Shown here in pieces: positions 9,001-16,233 of a stretch of 64,000 nucleotides of DNA. The stretch is from positions 32,392 to 96,391 of the forward strand of contig JANXRW010000157.1 of NCBI GenBank assembly GCA_025356655.1, written 5' to 3'. Positions within the stretch are counted from its first letter, which is position 1; every line of letters begins with the position of its first letter. The position numbers and the translations under genes are program-made. Source of the DNA: Betaproteobacteria bacterium. Its GTDB lineage: Bacteria; Pseudomonadota; Gammaproteobacteria; Burkholderiales; SHXO01. Below the pieces are notes generated by a model. That model was not told the DNA's origin and did no database searches. It saw only the letters and a list, made by a program, of their open reading frames with translations.

Positions 9001-11470
9001 GGGTCACCGAACCCAGAGCGATAAAGACGGCCTTGCCGCCGGTGATGTAAACGGGTGCCGGCGACGCGCCGGCGATCAGGTCGGCGGCGTCGTTCACCCA
9101 GCGCCCGGCGAGATCAAGCCGAACGCCGTCGGCGACGGTGATGCCGATGGTGCTCGGATCGGGGTTCAGTGGCGTGGCGCTGGCCTTGAGCGTCAGACTT
9201 CCGCCGGGAAGCGACAGGCTGCGTTCGACGCTCACGCGGCTACCCCAGAGGCTTAAGGAAGCGCCGGGCCGGAACGCAAGCGCCTGGCCGGGCAGGATGC
9301 GGATGGTGCCGTTGGTGTTCACGGACAGGACGGAGAGATCGGAGAGCTGGTCCGCACCGAGTAAGAGCGTGTCCTGGGCCAGCGAGGTATCGCCCACCGG
9401 ACCGGCGCTCATGTCTCCCAACAGAACCCTGGCATTGAGGATTTGATTTTCGTCAGGCGGATTGGGGGCACTGCCCAGCGAAAGCGACGCCCCGAGGGGA
9501 CGGCTCGCCGCCGTGCGTTGCAGAGCCCCCGCAATCACCGCGCCCTTGATACGGCCTGCGAGCGCAATGGACGGTGCGGAAATGCTTAGCTGGCCGGCAC
9601 TCGCTCCCTGGGTGTAGCCTTGCTCGAAGGTGCCGAGCGCGAAGGGCATGTTGAAGGTTCTGGTCACACCCCACTTGGGATCGCTGCGCGTGATGCGATC
9701 GGCGAAACCGCTGTAGGCACGGTCGGGGGTGGCCACGGAAATGTCCACCACCTGCCCGTTGGAGATCAATTGCGTGGTCTTCAGGTAGCCCGCAAGGTAC
9801 TCCACCCTCCCGCCGGAGAGGTCCACGGTGGCCGTGGGCTGGACGAGCACATTGCCCGTGGAGTTGACCGTCAGCGTGCCCCCGGTGGCCATTTTCTCCA
9901 AAACGGTGCGGCCGATTTGGCTGGCGTAGCCGGAGACGTCGGCCAGGCAGGTGCCCACCTGGCCGTTGCAATTCGCGCGCACGTCGAAGTAAACGGTCTG
10001 ACCACGCAGAAAACTGCTCCGCAGCAAGGGTGAATTAGCGAGTTCGGGGCCGCGCAACTGAGCGGCAACGGAGTTGCGCGACATGCTGATCTGCGCCACC
10101 GCCTCGCCGGCACGCTCAGTGCTGGTGGAACCGCTGCCGATGCCGCTCAGGTCGATCAGCGCCTTGGGGTCCACCAGGACCAGGCGCGGATTGTCGGGCG
10201 TCTGGGTGCCCGGCAGCAAAATGGCCTCCAGGGTCATCGACGCATTGGGCGACACCACCCGGGCAGCGGACGCCACCCGCACTTGGTCGCCCTTCAAGAC
10301 AATGACCGAGGGACGAAAGGTCTGCAGATCAGTGAGCGTGGCGGGGTCGTTGGATTCCGGCAGGATCACCGTGCTGCTGCCGCTACCCAGCGTCACCGTA
10401 CCGCCCTCGGTGGGGCTGACGAAGTGGGTCGCGGTGTCCACTACCGGCGGGAGGCCACCGCTGCTGAGCGACTGGGCGCGCAGGTAAACGGATCCGTTGG
10501 CATTGACCGAGGTCGTGGCAAACACCAATCCGGATTGATTCACCGCCAGCCCCACCATGGCCACGTTGCCACGCCGCGACAGGATTCGACCGGTGGGCGC
10601 GTTCGTCACCGTGCCCGTGCCCGTGGTCGCGGCCGAGACGCTGGCGGGCAGGCTGACCTGCGTGGTGCGGTCGTTGTCCACCTCCACCACGATCCCGCGC
10701 ACGTTCGGGTCGCTGCTCGCGGCGAGATAAACCTTCTGCCCGGCCGCCAGGATCACCTGTCCATCGGGCGCGCTCAAGCTACCCGCATTGGAGACCACCG
10801 GGGCGAACATCATCACCTTGCCGCCACTGGCGGTGGTGATGTTGGCACCCGCGTCCACCTGGATGTAGGCCTTGCTCCCGGGCGATCCCTGAACGCTGGT
10901 GAAGGCGGCCGCGCCGTCACGCGCGGAGAGGATCCCGGCCTTGAAGACGGTGGGGCTCAAGTCCAACGTGGAGACCAACAACGAGCCCACGTTGACACTC
11001 GCATGCTTGCCAAAAAGAATGCCGTTTTGATTCAGCAGGTAGACCTGCCCCCGGGCATTGATGCTGCCGAAAATAGTGCTCGCGTTCTGGTCGAAAATTC
11101 GGTTGAGCGCGATCCATGTGCTGTCCCGTTGGTTGAAGGTGATGCTCTCGCCAGCGGCCAGGTTGAAGCGGTCCCAGTTGAGCGTGGCCGAGGGTGCGGT
11201 CTGGTTGATCACGAGCGACTTGGCCGTGGAGTTTCCCAACGCGGCGTTCGTGAACTGCAACTGCCCCAGTTTGTATTGCGGCACCAGCCCGGCGGGTATA
11301 GTTGGCGCGGCCGAGGCAACTCCCAGGCCCGCAGCGAGCAGCGTGGCGAGCAGGGTCATCCGCACGAGAGGAGATTTGCCCCGGGCGCTGTGGCTGCGGG
11401 CGCATTCGGGAACCGGGACCTTCATCTCATGCAGGCGGCTTTGTACCAGGCGATAGCAGCGGCTATTCAT
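1..11470 (-). CDS. Filamentous haemagglutinin-like two-partner secretion exoprotein (TpsA), C-terminus outside window
   Basis: A single open frame of about 3,823 codons runs from an ATG at 11470 off the left edge. Residues 1-35 form an extended signal peptide region (MNSRCYRLVQSRL...), followed by a hydrophobic core with likely cleavage near residue 54 (VASA-A). Residues 55 to about 300 look like the haemagglutination-activity (TPS) domain. They carry the NQNGILFG motif at 147-154, preceded by ALNRIF and SINARGQVYLLN. The body is beta-helix-like repeats. A Thr/Ser/Val-rich linker lies near residues 2490-2590. An Ala/Leu-rich helical stretch covers about 3320-3590. The edge region (GGDINLFTP, VNAGDAGIRAAGNLTIAA) matches the DUF3739 C-terminal region of this family. 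The protein is exported by Sec and then through the adjacent TpsB pore, probably as an adhesin. TpsB lies upstream in the same orientation with a 61-bp gap. The family is secure; the ligand is unknown. Confidence 0.93.
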   Translation of the reverse strand, partial: MNSRCYRLVQSRLHEMKVPVPECARSHSARGKSPLVRMTLLATLLAAGLGVASAAPTIPAGLVPQYKLGQLQFTNAALGNSTAKSLVINQTAPSATLNWDRFNLAAGESITFNQRDSTWIALNRIFDQNASTIFGSINARGQVYLLNQNGILFGKHASVNVGSLLVSTLDLSPTVFKAGILSARDGAAAFTSVQGSPGSKAYIQVDAGANITTASGGKVMMFAPVVSNAGSLSAPDGQVILAAGQKVYLAASSDPNVRGIVVEVDNDRTTQVSLPASVSAATTGTGTVTNAPTGRILSRRGNVAMVGLAVNQSGLVFATTSVNANGSVYLRAQSLSSGGLPPVVDTATHFVSPTEGGTVTLGSGSSTVILPESNDPATLTDLQTFRPSVIVLKGDQVRVASAARVVSPNASMTLEAILLPGTQTPDNPRLVLVDPKALIDLSGIGSGSTSTERAGEAVAQISMSRNSVAAQLRGPELANSPLLRSSFLRGQTVYFDVRANCNGQVGTCLADVSGYASQIGRTVLEKMATGGTLTVNSTGNVLVQPTATVDLSGGRVEYLAGYLKTTQLISNGQVVDISVATPDRAYSGFADRITRSDPKWGVTRTFNMPFALGTFEQGYTQGASAGQLSISAPSIALAGRIKGAVIAGALQRTAASRPLGASLSLGSAPNPPDENQILNARVLLGDMSAGPVGDTSLAQDTLLLGADQLSDLSVLSVNTNGTIRILPGQALAFRPGASLSLWGSRVSVERSLSLPGGSLTLKASATPLNPDPSTIGITVADGVRLDLAGRWVNDAADLIAGASPAPVYITGGKAVFIALGSVTLGQGSVIDVSGGGQLKSNGSFSAGAAGSITLQSNRDAATGKDVDSGAPRTGTVVLGGALRAYSAGVGGSLTLSAGHLTLGGTPDGLPGELVLDPTFFQTGGFTQYSISGLDRVVVTRAVIQPLAQTYQRRPDARFQVSGTALDSVFQAVTLAAIGAPVTRAPTSISLRASRSSYTFSDAADGSVRVDAQSSITVDPGASINLSASHQVSLLGTLRAPGGLLSLTLGSSQDVTAAAQSGTQVIFDATQAIILGNTARVDAAGVGSVYPDATGAAVGSVFTGGRVNIAANQGYLITQAGSLVDVSGGSAVVDLPLAQGLFTQRVPTAVGSNAGSISLSAREGILLAGRLRARAGSSGAAGGTLSLSIDRADQPGNDAGALSNLVGYARNAAGTGLAERVLVLTMNPSSRLPAGLGLGDGNGVLPAGLASTLSPAGVETSVNGMALVPAAAITAGGFDRVSLMARDRIVLGSNLEFAPRISLTLDTPLIQAAGEDHSAVSAWLGSLARSANPADGRVATTGYVELRNSNPVYQSAGLATPPVGGSTLDVQATQLVDLTGSVTIGSVASTRLSSGQDIRFNGVEIAPAGQGSTATALSVDGRLASAGDIAFLAQQVYPSTNSNFRIDAPGAQVSFAGSGGTSSPFPLSAGGSLTVSAAVIDIKQGAVLRAPLGTLSFDAAGALTLAAGSLTSVSADGHLIPYGSTQNGNTWIYAYADFTQVISTPPTKAVELTGASVTVNSGARVDVSGGGNLYAYEFSPGPGGSRDVLAASTTWAVLPGFVNGVAPRDFQYGAGSGLGPGDSVYLSGAPGLPAGTYTLLPAHYALLPGGFALTAVAGTTDRLARANQQTADGSSLIAGYRAVAGTPVQDARSSGFLLTPGVVLRSQSQFNETSGNGFFAAAAALAGVDRPRLPQDAGRFAVQVKGSGLTLDGQVAFAPGTGGLGGQFDLVAPRLRLVDDLAAAPTDTTYFTLSVDQLLGTGVSSLLLGGWREAATGSGQRVDVLSTDVLVANSSAHPLAAAEVLLVASGKLTLAAGAAVKAEGVYAGSAPSYLIGPGALLRLSTGGQAGLLRSGSNSQGGAVLLVDPSARLSIASAGGSIIADATGTVTLQGSSIQSPAGAALRVGSAGISFAAAGVTPASTGVVLNATDLQALALSDLSLVSYGTVDFYTGPDGKLQVGGASLRSLQIDAAGLVGHGGGVVTLQAASLRLGNTGAGSDSASDLGTAQLRLVAGNVELFSAGSVTLQGFTDATVDAAGQILASGAGSFRQNGGSLSLLATRITAGAGSSYRVEALGALRTGFSTQTALSLPANTPGGSLTLKGPSIEQGGNIDLPAGLVSLEATTGDIVLDAGSRIAAGGFLRQYQGTTAAAAAGRVALTADQGSVGLLSGAVVDVSAQGGADAGQLILSAVHGTVQLDGTLHGAAVQVAGASLPALQGSLSLDLGSMAGTFGGLAQAGAEFTQAFSLRLRSGDLTLNAGVTAQNIDISLDDGNLAVVAKLDATGAKGGQINLFAGQQNASGKGSLTLETTAVLNAFSTLGSVDANGSGTQGAGGNVTLGIASSAGNPGPGQQILLKDGARIDVHEATNANPGQILLRAPRLNAAGASAGDGVAVSVTGTPVLQAGGGEVVVEAVKTYAPLATVGGVKIINTAKTGVVTVGFEVPLLGYSVSTKTTQVTQTTTTKVVSTAVTDPKTQKVATTTKPAVVTKTTSTPSTSVATDPGLAADAGSTTPVVSTDTPPATVSTTSSASGNSVTTTTVTVATTTTTTATRSFSAVYAASPDLDADNRAFMSNAPTILGAMAIPNAHLRPGVEVVSSGDMTVSVNEANSAAAGKRGWNLADWRYSVPGTSVQEPGVLTLRAAGDLSINGSITDGFSAKNVNLSQWALQGGDSWSYRFTGGAALAAANPLATLGTQAAKTQATKGSVIFSVARTGSDTDPALSLVRTGNGFINVSAALDVRVNSGAAVYTAGVPDATLVSGAFAHRGGSAGNDAGIWPTQGGAIRVSAGRDVVGTTPQQLVGAWLSESGVVNTNGDGTQTYTVNPAWWPVFSNYHPLISGTSTDPLKRGAEFSFAALGGGDVSVVAGGNLDNLSAAVVSNGRLTGTGPGDPTQTLVVRGGGDLSLRAGQDVISGVFYVGLGAGRVSAGGAISGHDLLDGGAVAVAYPIVALGQGQVQFNARNSAGLETVYAPTALPRGPSAPAAGDFFLYGATSGIAIASAGGDVVLDPSPRVLSALFPKDVVLAASRRLGTQIFPGTLTATAFSGDVVLNNSFDLAPSATGNLRLLAQGSVQGASTRILMADADPSQFLPIDQAVNANNPNGGFFALVDQPAADIIHHAPQLLHAGDTTDIALGTGTLTLTVPVQITANTGDVVGSASGPFAVLPKRAEITAGRDIRNLTLDIQHVATSDVTTLSAGRDVLFDTARGPTGLFTSNTSGISVGGPGQLLVMAGRNIDLGNAFGITSLGNLENPFLPDVGAAVTTLAGTTAMNTGAFASRYLLDPKLTTSAGHAQQAADYLSTLVTGGLPALAMTPSQASGLYAALPATLQSALLAQTDASRPGQLTARQILDFYATLPSATQQSVLLLAGVASPLKLYQRLPTSVQTSLGQALPATDGEALALLANASASDQRAALVSAYLPTALKTYLALPAALRGDLVAASGGAAPASDTQAAALFGLASPRLFQAALDLHELAAQGPLRVYQGLPSGLRSAVGGAVPLPATDAQALDSLYGLYQVLPATQQRAVLAFGALTSLPVSLQLPLLGGIVYQEARMAGAAAVQTGPEAYQPGYDAISTLFGTPAAGQGGNLNVFFSQIKTIRGGDINLFTPFGSVNAGVINTPADLAAAKGADLASVLGIVADRGLGARALSKLLLDAPLESPPSLGNAQSGSVNAVVGQDFLVNTSRVFTLAGGDILLWASQGNIDAGKGAKTAASAPPPLIRTDANGNTEVDLSGVVSGSGIGELLTVPGTPAGDVSLIAPKGEVNAGDAGIRAAGNLTIA
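3695..4005 (-). repeat. Thr/Ser/Val-rich low-complexity linker inside the TpsA exoprotein
   Basis: Read on the minus strand in the exoprotein frame, this stretch is dominated by Thr, Ser, Val and Lys (STKTTQVTQTTTTKVVST, then TPSTSVATDPG, then SVTTTTVTVATTTTT). It differs sharply from the Gly/Asn/Ala beta-helix repeats on both sides. The DNA shows runs of gtggtggt and gtcgtcgt on the plus strand. It could act as a flexible or glycosylatable stalk between two beta-helical parts; that role is inferred. Confidence 0.75.
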
Positions 11471-11531
11471 CGTCTCGGGCTCCGGGGGCTGGTGCGTTCT
11501 GGGTCAGGGGCCAGCTCTTTGGCGGCGGGCT

Positions 11532-13160
11532 TCAGAATTCGTAGGCCAGCTGGAACAGCAGCCGGTTCGTGTTGGCAGTGGTGCGCACGCCATCTTCCAG
11601 TACGTGCGCCAGATCCAGGCCGAGGGTGAATCCCGTGGAGGGCTTCAGGCGCAGGCCCACACCGGTGCTCAACAGGGAAAAGGAATACTGCTGGGGCGCA
11701 ATGGGGTCGAGCACGCGTAGCCGGGCCCCATCGACGAAAACCAGCGCATAGCCGTTGGCGGTGCCCAGCCCCAGGCCGCGTGAGGGCGTGCGCAGCTCCA
11801 GCTTGGCGCGCAGCCCTATATCGCCTATGGCCTCGGCCTCCAGGTAGCCGCGCACGCTGTCCGCGCCACCGGCGACGAACTGCTCGTTGCTGATCAGAGG
11901 TCGGCTGGAGAATTGCCCGTTTACCGCGGCCACCACCACGAACTCCCGCGAGAGGTGCTGCTCGTACTGTAGGTCGGTGCGCAGGTGGAACCAGCTGGAG
12001 TCGGAATTAAACCGGTTGTTGTTGAAGTCCGCATCGTTGTTGCCGAGCAAGTGCCGCGGCGCGAAGCTGGCGCCGAAGGTGGCGCTGGTGGTGCTCTTCT
12101 CGCCGGCGTGGGAGAGTTGGACCTGGGCCAGTAGCGGGACGTAGCGGATGGGCGTCACGTCACCGGCTTGCCCGGGCACGGCCACCGTGCTGGTGAAATC
12201 CTTGTAGTCCGCACCCAGAGTAAAGGTGCCGTTGACGTCGCCCACCGGTTGGGCGTTGAAGATGGCGCGCACGCCGTAGATGTTGCCATTGCCCAGGACG
12301 TTCAGATCGCCCAGCGTTGCCACTGCGCTGCGCGAGCGCACGGCGTAGAAGGCGATGGCATTGGCGGTATGCGGCACGGGTACGACGTAGGTGCCACTGA
12401 GCGTACGCACCTGGGTCAGATCCGCGGGCGTGGTCTGGTAACGCAGCGAGGCGCTGTGCTCGGCCTGCCATAGGTTGTCGTATTGGATCTGGCCCGACAG
12501 GCGCAGGGCCCGCGTGTCGGGGCTCGCGCGATTGTTCAGTTCCAGGCCGCCATGCAGCGGCAGTTTGTCTTCGACGCGTAGTTCCACATCCACGGTCCCG
12601 GGCGTGGCGCCTGCCTTGAGTACGGGCGTCACCTGGCGATCCGGCGTACGGTTCACCTCGCCCAATTGGCGCTGCACTTCCGGAAAGAGAGGAACACTGC
12701 CCACCGCCAATTCGGGCACGCGGCGACGGATCTCGCCGCGATCGAAGTAGCGCGAGCCGGTAACCCTTAGCTCCGCCACCTTGCCTTCCGTGACCCGCAG
12801 GCGGACCACGCCGCTTTGCACTTTCTGTTCGGGTACATCCACCAGCACGGTGGAATAGCCGGCCCGCTGGTAGGCCTGTTCCAGGGCTACACGCGCCCGC
12901 TCCACATCCTCGATGGTCTTGTCCTCGCCCATAAAGGGGTAGACGAGGCGCTCCACCTCGATCTCCGGGAGGCGGGAATTGCCTTCGACCTGGAATTCGA
13001 GGACGTCAAAATGGGGAATCGCCTCGGCGGCCGCGGCGATCGACGGAGGGGCCTCCCTGGCCAGTGCGAGCGAGCTCAGCCCGACGAACAAGAGCAGCAG
13101 CGTCCGTAGTGCCGGAGGCAAGAGGGTCAAATTCGATTTCACGATGGGTACGCCCCACAT
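11532..13160 (-). CDS. Two-partner secretion outer-membrane transporter (ShlB/FhaC/HecB family TpsB)
   Basis: An outer-membrane beta-barrel with periplasmic POTRA domains that would secrete the exoprotein encoded directly downstream. The N-terminus is a signal peptide (TLLLLFVGLSSLALA then REAP). Two POTRA-like regions follow (FDVLEFQVEGNSRLPEIEVE; then VVRLRVTEGKVAELRVTGSRYF). Next comes a barrel with the surface/lumen motif FVAGGADSVRGYLEAEAIGD, and the chain ends in aromatic LAYEF as expected for BAM-assembled barrels. I chose the ATG at 13160 because an AGGGGG ribosome-binding site lies just upstream. A GTG at 13205 would add 15 residues, and a GTG six codons in is also possible. Length (about 540 residues) is normal for the family. 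Confidence 0.93.
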   Translation of the reverse strand: MWGVPIVKSNLTLLPPALRTLLLLFVGLSSLALAREAPPSIAAAAEAIPHFDVLEFQVEGNSRLPEIEVERLVYPFMGEDKTIEDVERARVALEQAYQRAGYSTVLVDVPEQKVQSGVVRLRVTEGKVAELRVTGSRYFDRGEIRRRVPELAVGSVPLFPEVQRQLGEVNRTPDRQVTPVLKAGATPGTVDVELRVEDKLPLHGGLELNNRASPDTRALRLSGQIQYDNLWQAEHSASLRYQTTPADLTQVRTLSGTYVVPVPHTANAIAFYAVRSRSAVATLGDLNVLGNGNIYGVRAIFNAQPVGDVNGTFTLGADYKDFTSTVAVPGQAGDVTPIRYVPLLAQVQLSHAGEKSTTSATFGASFAPRHLLGNNDADFNNNRFNSDSSWFHLRTDLQYEQHLSREFVVVAAVNGQFSSRPLISNEQFVAGGADSVRGYLEAEAIGDIGLRAKLELRTPSRGLGLGTANGYALVFVDGARLRVLDPIAPQQYSFSLLSTGVGLRLKPSTGFTLGLDLAHVLEDGVRTTANTNRLLFQLAYEF

Positions 13161-13245
13161 CAAAAGGGCCACCCCCTGAGGAGCGGCCCGTCTTACCTGT
13201 CCCACCGGGACCCGAAGGTCCCCGTGGAGATCCCGGCAACCGGTA

Positions 13246-14826
13246 TTACTTCACCAGTTGGGCGGGCTTGCAGCTCTGGCCGCTGCGGATGAATTTCGCA
13301 ACGTTGTTGGTGCCGTCGAACTGGGGAGCCGTCGTGCCATCCGCGCCCGGAACGATGTAGATCCCCTTGGCGTCATGGACCGCGGGGTTGGCCAAGACGG
13401 TGGTCAAGAAGGTCATCAGGCCGGCCTCGCCAACCGTGGCGTGCGTGGAAACCAGCGCCTCGGACTCGACCGCCAGGGGGTAGCTGCCATTGAGGATGTT
13501 GGCGCGCTGCTGGGCATCGGAGGTCGGGCTGACGCCGTCCAACTTCACGAAGGCCCACTTGTCGGTGGCGGAGGGGCTGTTCTCCAGGGAGAGCACACCC
13601 AGCGCGTAGACGTCGTTGACCGTGTAGGTCACGTTGTCGATGTTTTTCAGCACGTCGTTGAAGGTGCTCAGGCACTTCTTGTTGTTGCCGGTGGAACTGG
13701 CTTCAACGATGTGGTAAGCCGCCGTCGCGTCGCCCGGGAAATTGTTAAGCGTCGTTGCGGTCGCACCGGTGGTGGGATCGGTCACATACGACGTGCCAAT
13801 GGCCTTGGCGGCATAGGACGGGGTTGCGTCGCCGGGGGTGCTGGCATTGATACCGCAGGGCGTGTTGACGAAGAACAAGTCCGAAGTGGCCTGGGTACCG
13901 GAGGTGTTGGTGCGACGGCAGACGTTCACGTTGTGCGTGTCGGCGGAGCCGAAGACCGCGGTCCAATTCGCATGGTACGCGGACACGTCGTTACGCACGA
14001 TGGCCGAGACCTGGGCACGCGTCAGCGAAGGCTGGCAGGCGACCGAGGTGAGGTCGTTGGCGCAACCAGCGCCCAGGCCCTGGGCGGTCTGCAGGGCACC
14101 GTAGAGCTTCTGGGTCACGGCGACACCGAAGCCCTGGCCAGCAAAGCCCTGGATGGCGGTGAAGCCGTTGTTGGTCACGAACTGGGCCGTCGGGTTGCCT
14201 TCGTTGGCGCTCAGGTAATCGTTACGGGCGGACCAGATCGCATCTTCCACGTCGCTCAGACCCAGGTGCGCGGTCTGGTTGCTGGTACCGGCGCAGGTCT
14301 TGACGTTCAGGTTCACGGCGCGGCCGGGGGCCTGGCCGTAGACGAAGGTCTGAGCGGCGGCGGCGGTGTTGCAGGCCGCCTTGGTGGTGATCATGAAGCT
14401 CTGGGGCAGTTCGTTGACCACGGGACCGACACCCTGGAAGGAACCACCGCCATCGCGCTTGACCACCAGAACTTTCTTGCCGACGGGAATGGAGCCCGCG
14501 GCCGTGCCCAAGGCCACGCGGCTGGTACAGAACACGGCGGTGTAGGTGCTGCCAATCACGGGGTTGGAGGAAGCGACGTCAACGTAGATGGTGGCGGTGG
14601 TGGTACCGGCCAGCAACGTGGTCGTGCCCGTGCCGGCAGTGCCCTGGCACAGACCACTGGTGGGGTCCAGGAGCACGCCCATCAGGCCGGGGGTCTGTGC
14701 GGACGCGCCGGCGACGTAGATGGTGACATCGGGGGTATCGGTTTGCAGGTCCAGGGCAGCGGCTTGCACCTGCAGGCCGGTGGCGATCGCGGTGAGCGCG
14801 AAGGCGGCTTTGATCATGCTTTTCAT
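13246..14826 (-). CDS. Secreted substrate-binding-like protein, 526 residues
   Basis: The function is not firmly recognised. Residues 1-22 are a Sec signal peptide (MKSMIKAAFALTAIATGLQVQA). The mature start TPDVTIYVAGASAQTPGL, followed later by LGLSDVEDAIW and SLTRAQVSAIVRNDVSAY, resembles the fold of phosphate/PstS-type periplasmic binding proteins, in which a solute loop follows a GAS motif. Several Cys residues (SGLCQGT, AVFCTS, KTCAGT, CQPS, CRRTN, TPCG, KKCLS, QSCKP) suggest disulfides in an exported protein. The ribosome-binding site AGAGAGGA is strong, and the leader closely resembles that of the PEP-CTERM gene immediately upstream. The location between the T2SS/EpsA/PEP-CTERM genes and the TPS pair suggests an extracellular or surface role rather than nutrient transport, since no ABC transporter genes are nearby. 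A large antisense ORF on the plus strand is a shadow. Confidence 0.8.
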   Translation of the reverse strand: MKSMIKAAFALTAIATGLQVQAAALDLQTDTPDVTIYVAGASAQTPGLMGVLLDPTSGLCQGTAGTGTTTLLAGTTTATIYVDVASSNPVIGSTYTAVFCTSRVALGTAAGSIPVGKKVLVVKRDGGGSFQGVGPVVNELPQSFMITTKAACNTAAAAQTFVYGQAPGRAVNLNVKTCAGTSNQTAHLGLSDVEDAIWSARNDYLSANEGNPTAQFVTNNGFTAIQGFAGQGFGVAVTQKLYGALQTAQGLGAGCANDLTSVACQPSLTRAQVSAIVRNDVSAYHANWTAVFGSADTHNVNVCRRTNTSGTQATSDLFFVNTPCGINASTPGDATPSYAAKAIGTSYVTDPTTGATATTLNNFPGDATAAYHIVEASSTGNNKKCLSTFNDVLKNIDNVTYTVNDVYALGVLSLENSPSATDKWAFVKLDGVSPTSDAQQRANILNGSYPLAVESEALVSTHATVGEAGLMTFLTTVLANPAVHDAKGIYIVPGADGTTAPQFDGTNNVAKFIRSGQSCKPAQLVK

Positions 14827-14982
14827 GGAAGTCCTCTCTAGAGTTTGGGCGCTACTTGGCGCCGTGAAGCGGATTGCGCCACGGCACAGGTCTACGGCGA
14901 AGTTGTTCTTATTGGTCGACGTACTTTACGTGCGACAACTACGGGGGGGCAGACAGTACGCCGCCGCCCCCGGGGGCACTCT

Positions 14983-15807
14983 TTAGGCAGCGATGCGGCG
15001 ACGGGCCACGGCAGCCATGAACAGACCACCGGCAACCAGCATGGCGTAGGTGTCGGCTTCGGGGACGGGGACGGCCCACTCGGCGACGGTGTGGCTGACG
15101 CCGGATGCGTCGATGGTGCGCGACACGGTCCAGGTACCGATCTGACCATCAGCGGCATCACCGTAAACGGTGTAGCCGGGAACGGTCTGCTTCATGTAGT
15201 TGAAGTTCAGGGAATTACCCAGGGCCGTCATGCTGGTGAACTTGAGGTTCTGGGCCCAGTTCTTGTTGAAGGTGGTGAGGAAGCTCGTGGTGTTGTTCGC
15301 ACCCGTGGCGCCGGCCGCGTTGATATTGAACAGGGCGCTCCAGGGCTGGAAGCCACCGGCCTGCATGCTGTTCTTCAGGGCCGCGGAGTTCGCCGTACCG
15401 TTCAACTGGGTGACGGTGGAGGTGGTCGTGGAGGTGGCTAAGTATTCTTTGGTGGGGTAGTTCTCACCAAACACGCCGAACCGGATGTCGTCGGTGGCGC
15501 CGTTGGTGGTCATCGCGTCGAGCGCGGCGCCCAAGTCAAATTTCAGGTCCGTGCCACGCGACTGGAAGGCGCTAGCGGCCGGCAGCGTGCCGGCAAAGGC
15601 GGGCTGGCCGGCGTAGTCCGCCGCGGTGAACACGCCACCGGTGGACACGACGGTGGTGGGCGCGTTCAGGATGGCTTCGAAGCTGTGGCTGTTGGTGAAG
15701 TCGGCGATCATGACGACGATCTGGCCGTTGGTGGCGGCGAAGGCGGCCATGGCTTGGCCCGAGGCCAGGGAGGCGACGGCGGCTGCGATCAGGGAAAGAC
15801 GTTTCAT
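14983..15807 (-). CDS. PEP-CTERM sorting-domain protein
   Basis: A secreted protein of 274 residues. It has a Sec signal peptide (MKRLSLIAAAVASLASGQAMA-AFA) and a C-terminal exosortase sorting signal. That signal is the VPEADTYAML motif, a hydrophobic helix (VAGGLFMAAVA) and a terminal RRRIAA cluster. The middle is Ser/Thr/Asn/Ala-rich with almost no Cys or Lys, as usual for PEP-CTERM proteins. An exosortase (XrtA/XrtB type), not present in this window, would cleave at the PEP-like motif and anchor or release the protein. It is preceded on the same strand by an EpsA-like regulator gene. The start has a clear AGAGAGGA ribosome-binding site. Confidence 0.92.
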   Translation of the reverse strand: MKRLSLIAAAVASLASGQAMAAFAATNGQIVVMIADFTNSHSFEAILNAPTTVVSTGGVFTAADYAGQPAFAGTLPAASAFQSRGTDLKFDLGAALDAMTTNGATDDIRFGVFGENYPTKEYLATSTTTSTVTQLNGTANSAALKNSMQAGGFQPWSALFNINAAGATGANNTTSFLTTFNKNWAQNLKFTSMTALGNSLNFNYMKQTVPGYTVYGDAADGQIGTWTVSRTIDASGVSHTVAEWAVPVPEADTYAMLVAGGLFMAAVARRRIAA

Positions 15808-16233
15808 ATGTGAATCCTCTCTAGGTCAGTAAAATTTTCAGGTTTGCCGCACCTTTGGCGACCTGCTCGCTCGCACAAGGCACGGCTATTGCTTCGCGCT
15901 ATTCCAGACTTACCACGACCTGATCCCAAGCCGAACTGGACACAGCGGTGGACTTGCCTGCTACGTTCCCTGCGTTCCTCATTCCCGGCGGAGTTTAGGC
16001 GAATCAAACCCGTCCAGTAATCCTTAAATCTTGAAAACTTATAGTCCGTTCGGACTATGACGAGGGCTTGTCCCACTCCCTCGCCGCGACACCGATGATA
16101 GATGCTGCGCATTACGGCCACTCGAGGATTCCCCTCTTCCAAACGGCCCACACGGCTCACTGTTTTTTGCCGAACCGGCAACAACAATGTCAAACAATTG
16201 TCACATGCCTCAAAAGCCAGCCGAGGGGCCGAT
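15808..16233. other. 426-bp intergenic region upstream of the PEP-CTERM gene
   Basis: No credible gene lies here; the minus-strand ORF over it has no family features. It separates the EpsA-like regulator from the PEP-CTERM gene and contains a near-perfect dyad (16041-16058) and a second short dyad (TTGCCG-GTT-CGGCAA on the minus strand, near 16170). It is probably the promoter/operator region of the PEP-CTERM gene. I could not pick a convincing -35/-10 pair. Confidence 0.5.
16041..16058. promoter_or_regulatory. 8-bp inverted repeat, candidate operator upstream of the PEP-CTERM gene
   Basis: ATAGTCCG-TT-CGGACTAT: two perfect 8-bp arms around a 2-bp centre, about 18 bp overall. The size and symmetry fit a site for a dimeric LuxR-type regulator, and such a regulator (EpsA-like) is encoded next door. 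It lies about 235 bp upstream of the PEP-CTERM start. The assignment is inference from position and symmetry. Confidence 0.4.

Noticed and set aside
1..11400. Many plus-strand and off-frame ORFs of 60-450 codons across the exoprotein region
   Set aside because: All lie over one continuous minus-strand frame with clear TPS, repeat and DUF3739 features. None has an independent ribosome-binding site plus a domain.
13258..14841. 527-codon plus-strand ORF opposite the 526-residue secreted protein
   Set aside because: It is a full antisense shadow caused by high GC. The minus-strand frame has a signal peptide, a good ribosome-binding site and protein-like composition; the plus frame is Gly/Arg/Val-rich with no family features.
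16160..16180. Hairpin TTGCCG-GTT-CGGCAA as a terminator for the EpsA-like gene
   Set aside because: On the minus strand the stem is followed by A residues, not T, so it does not have terminator polarity for that gene.
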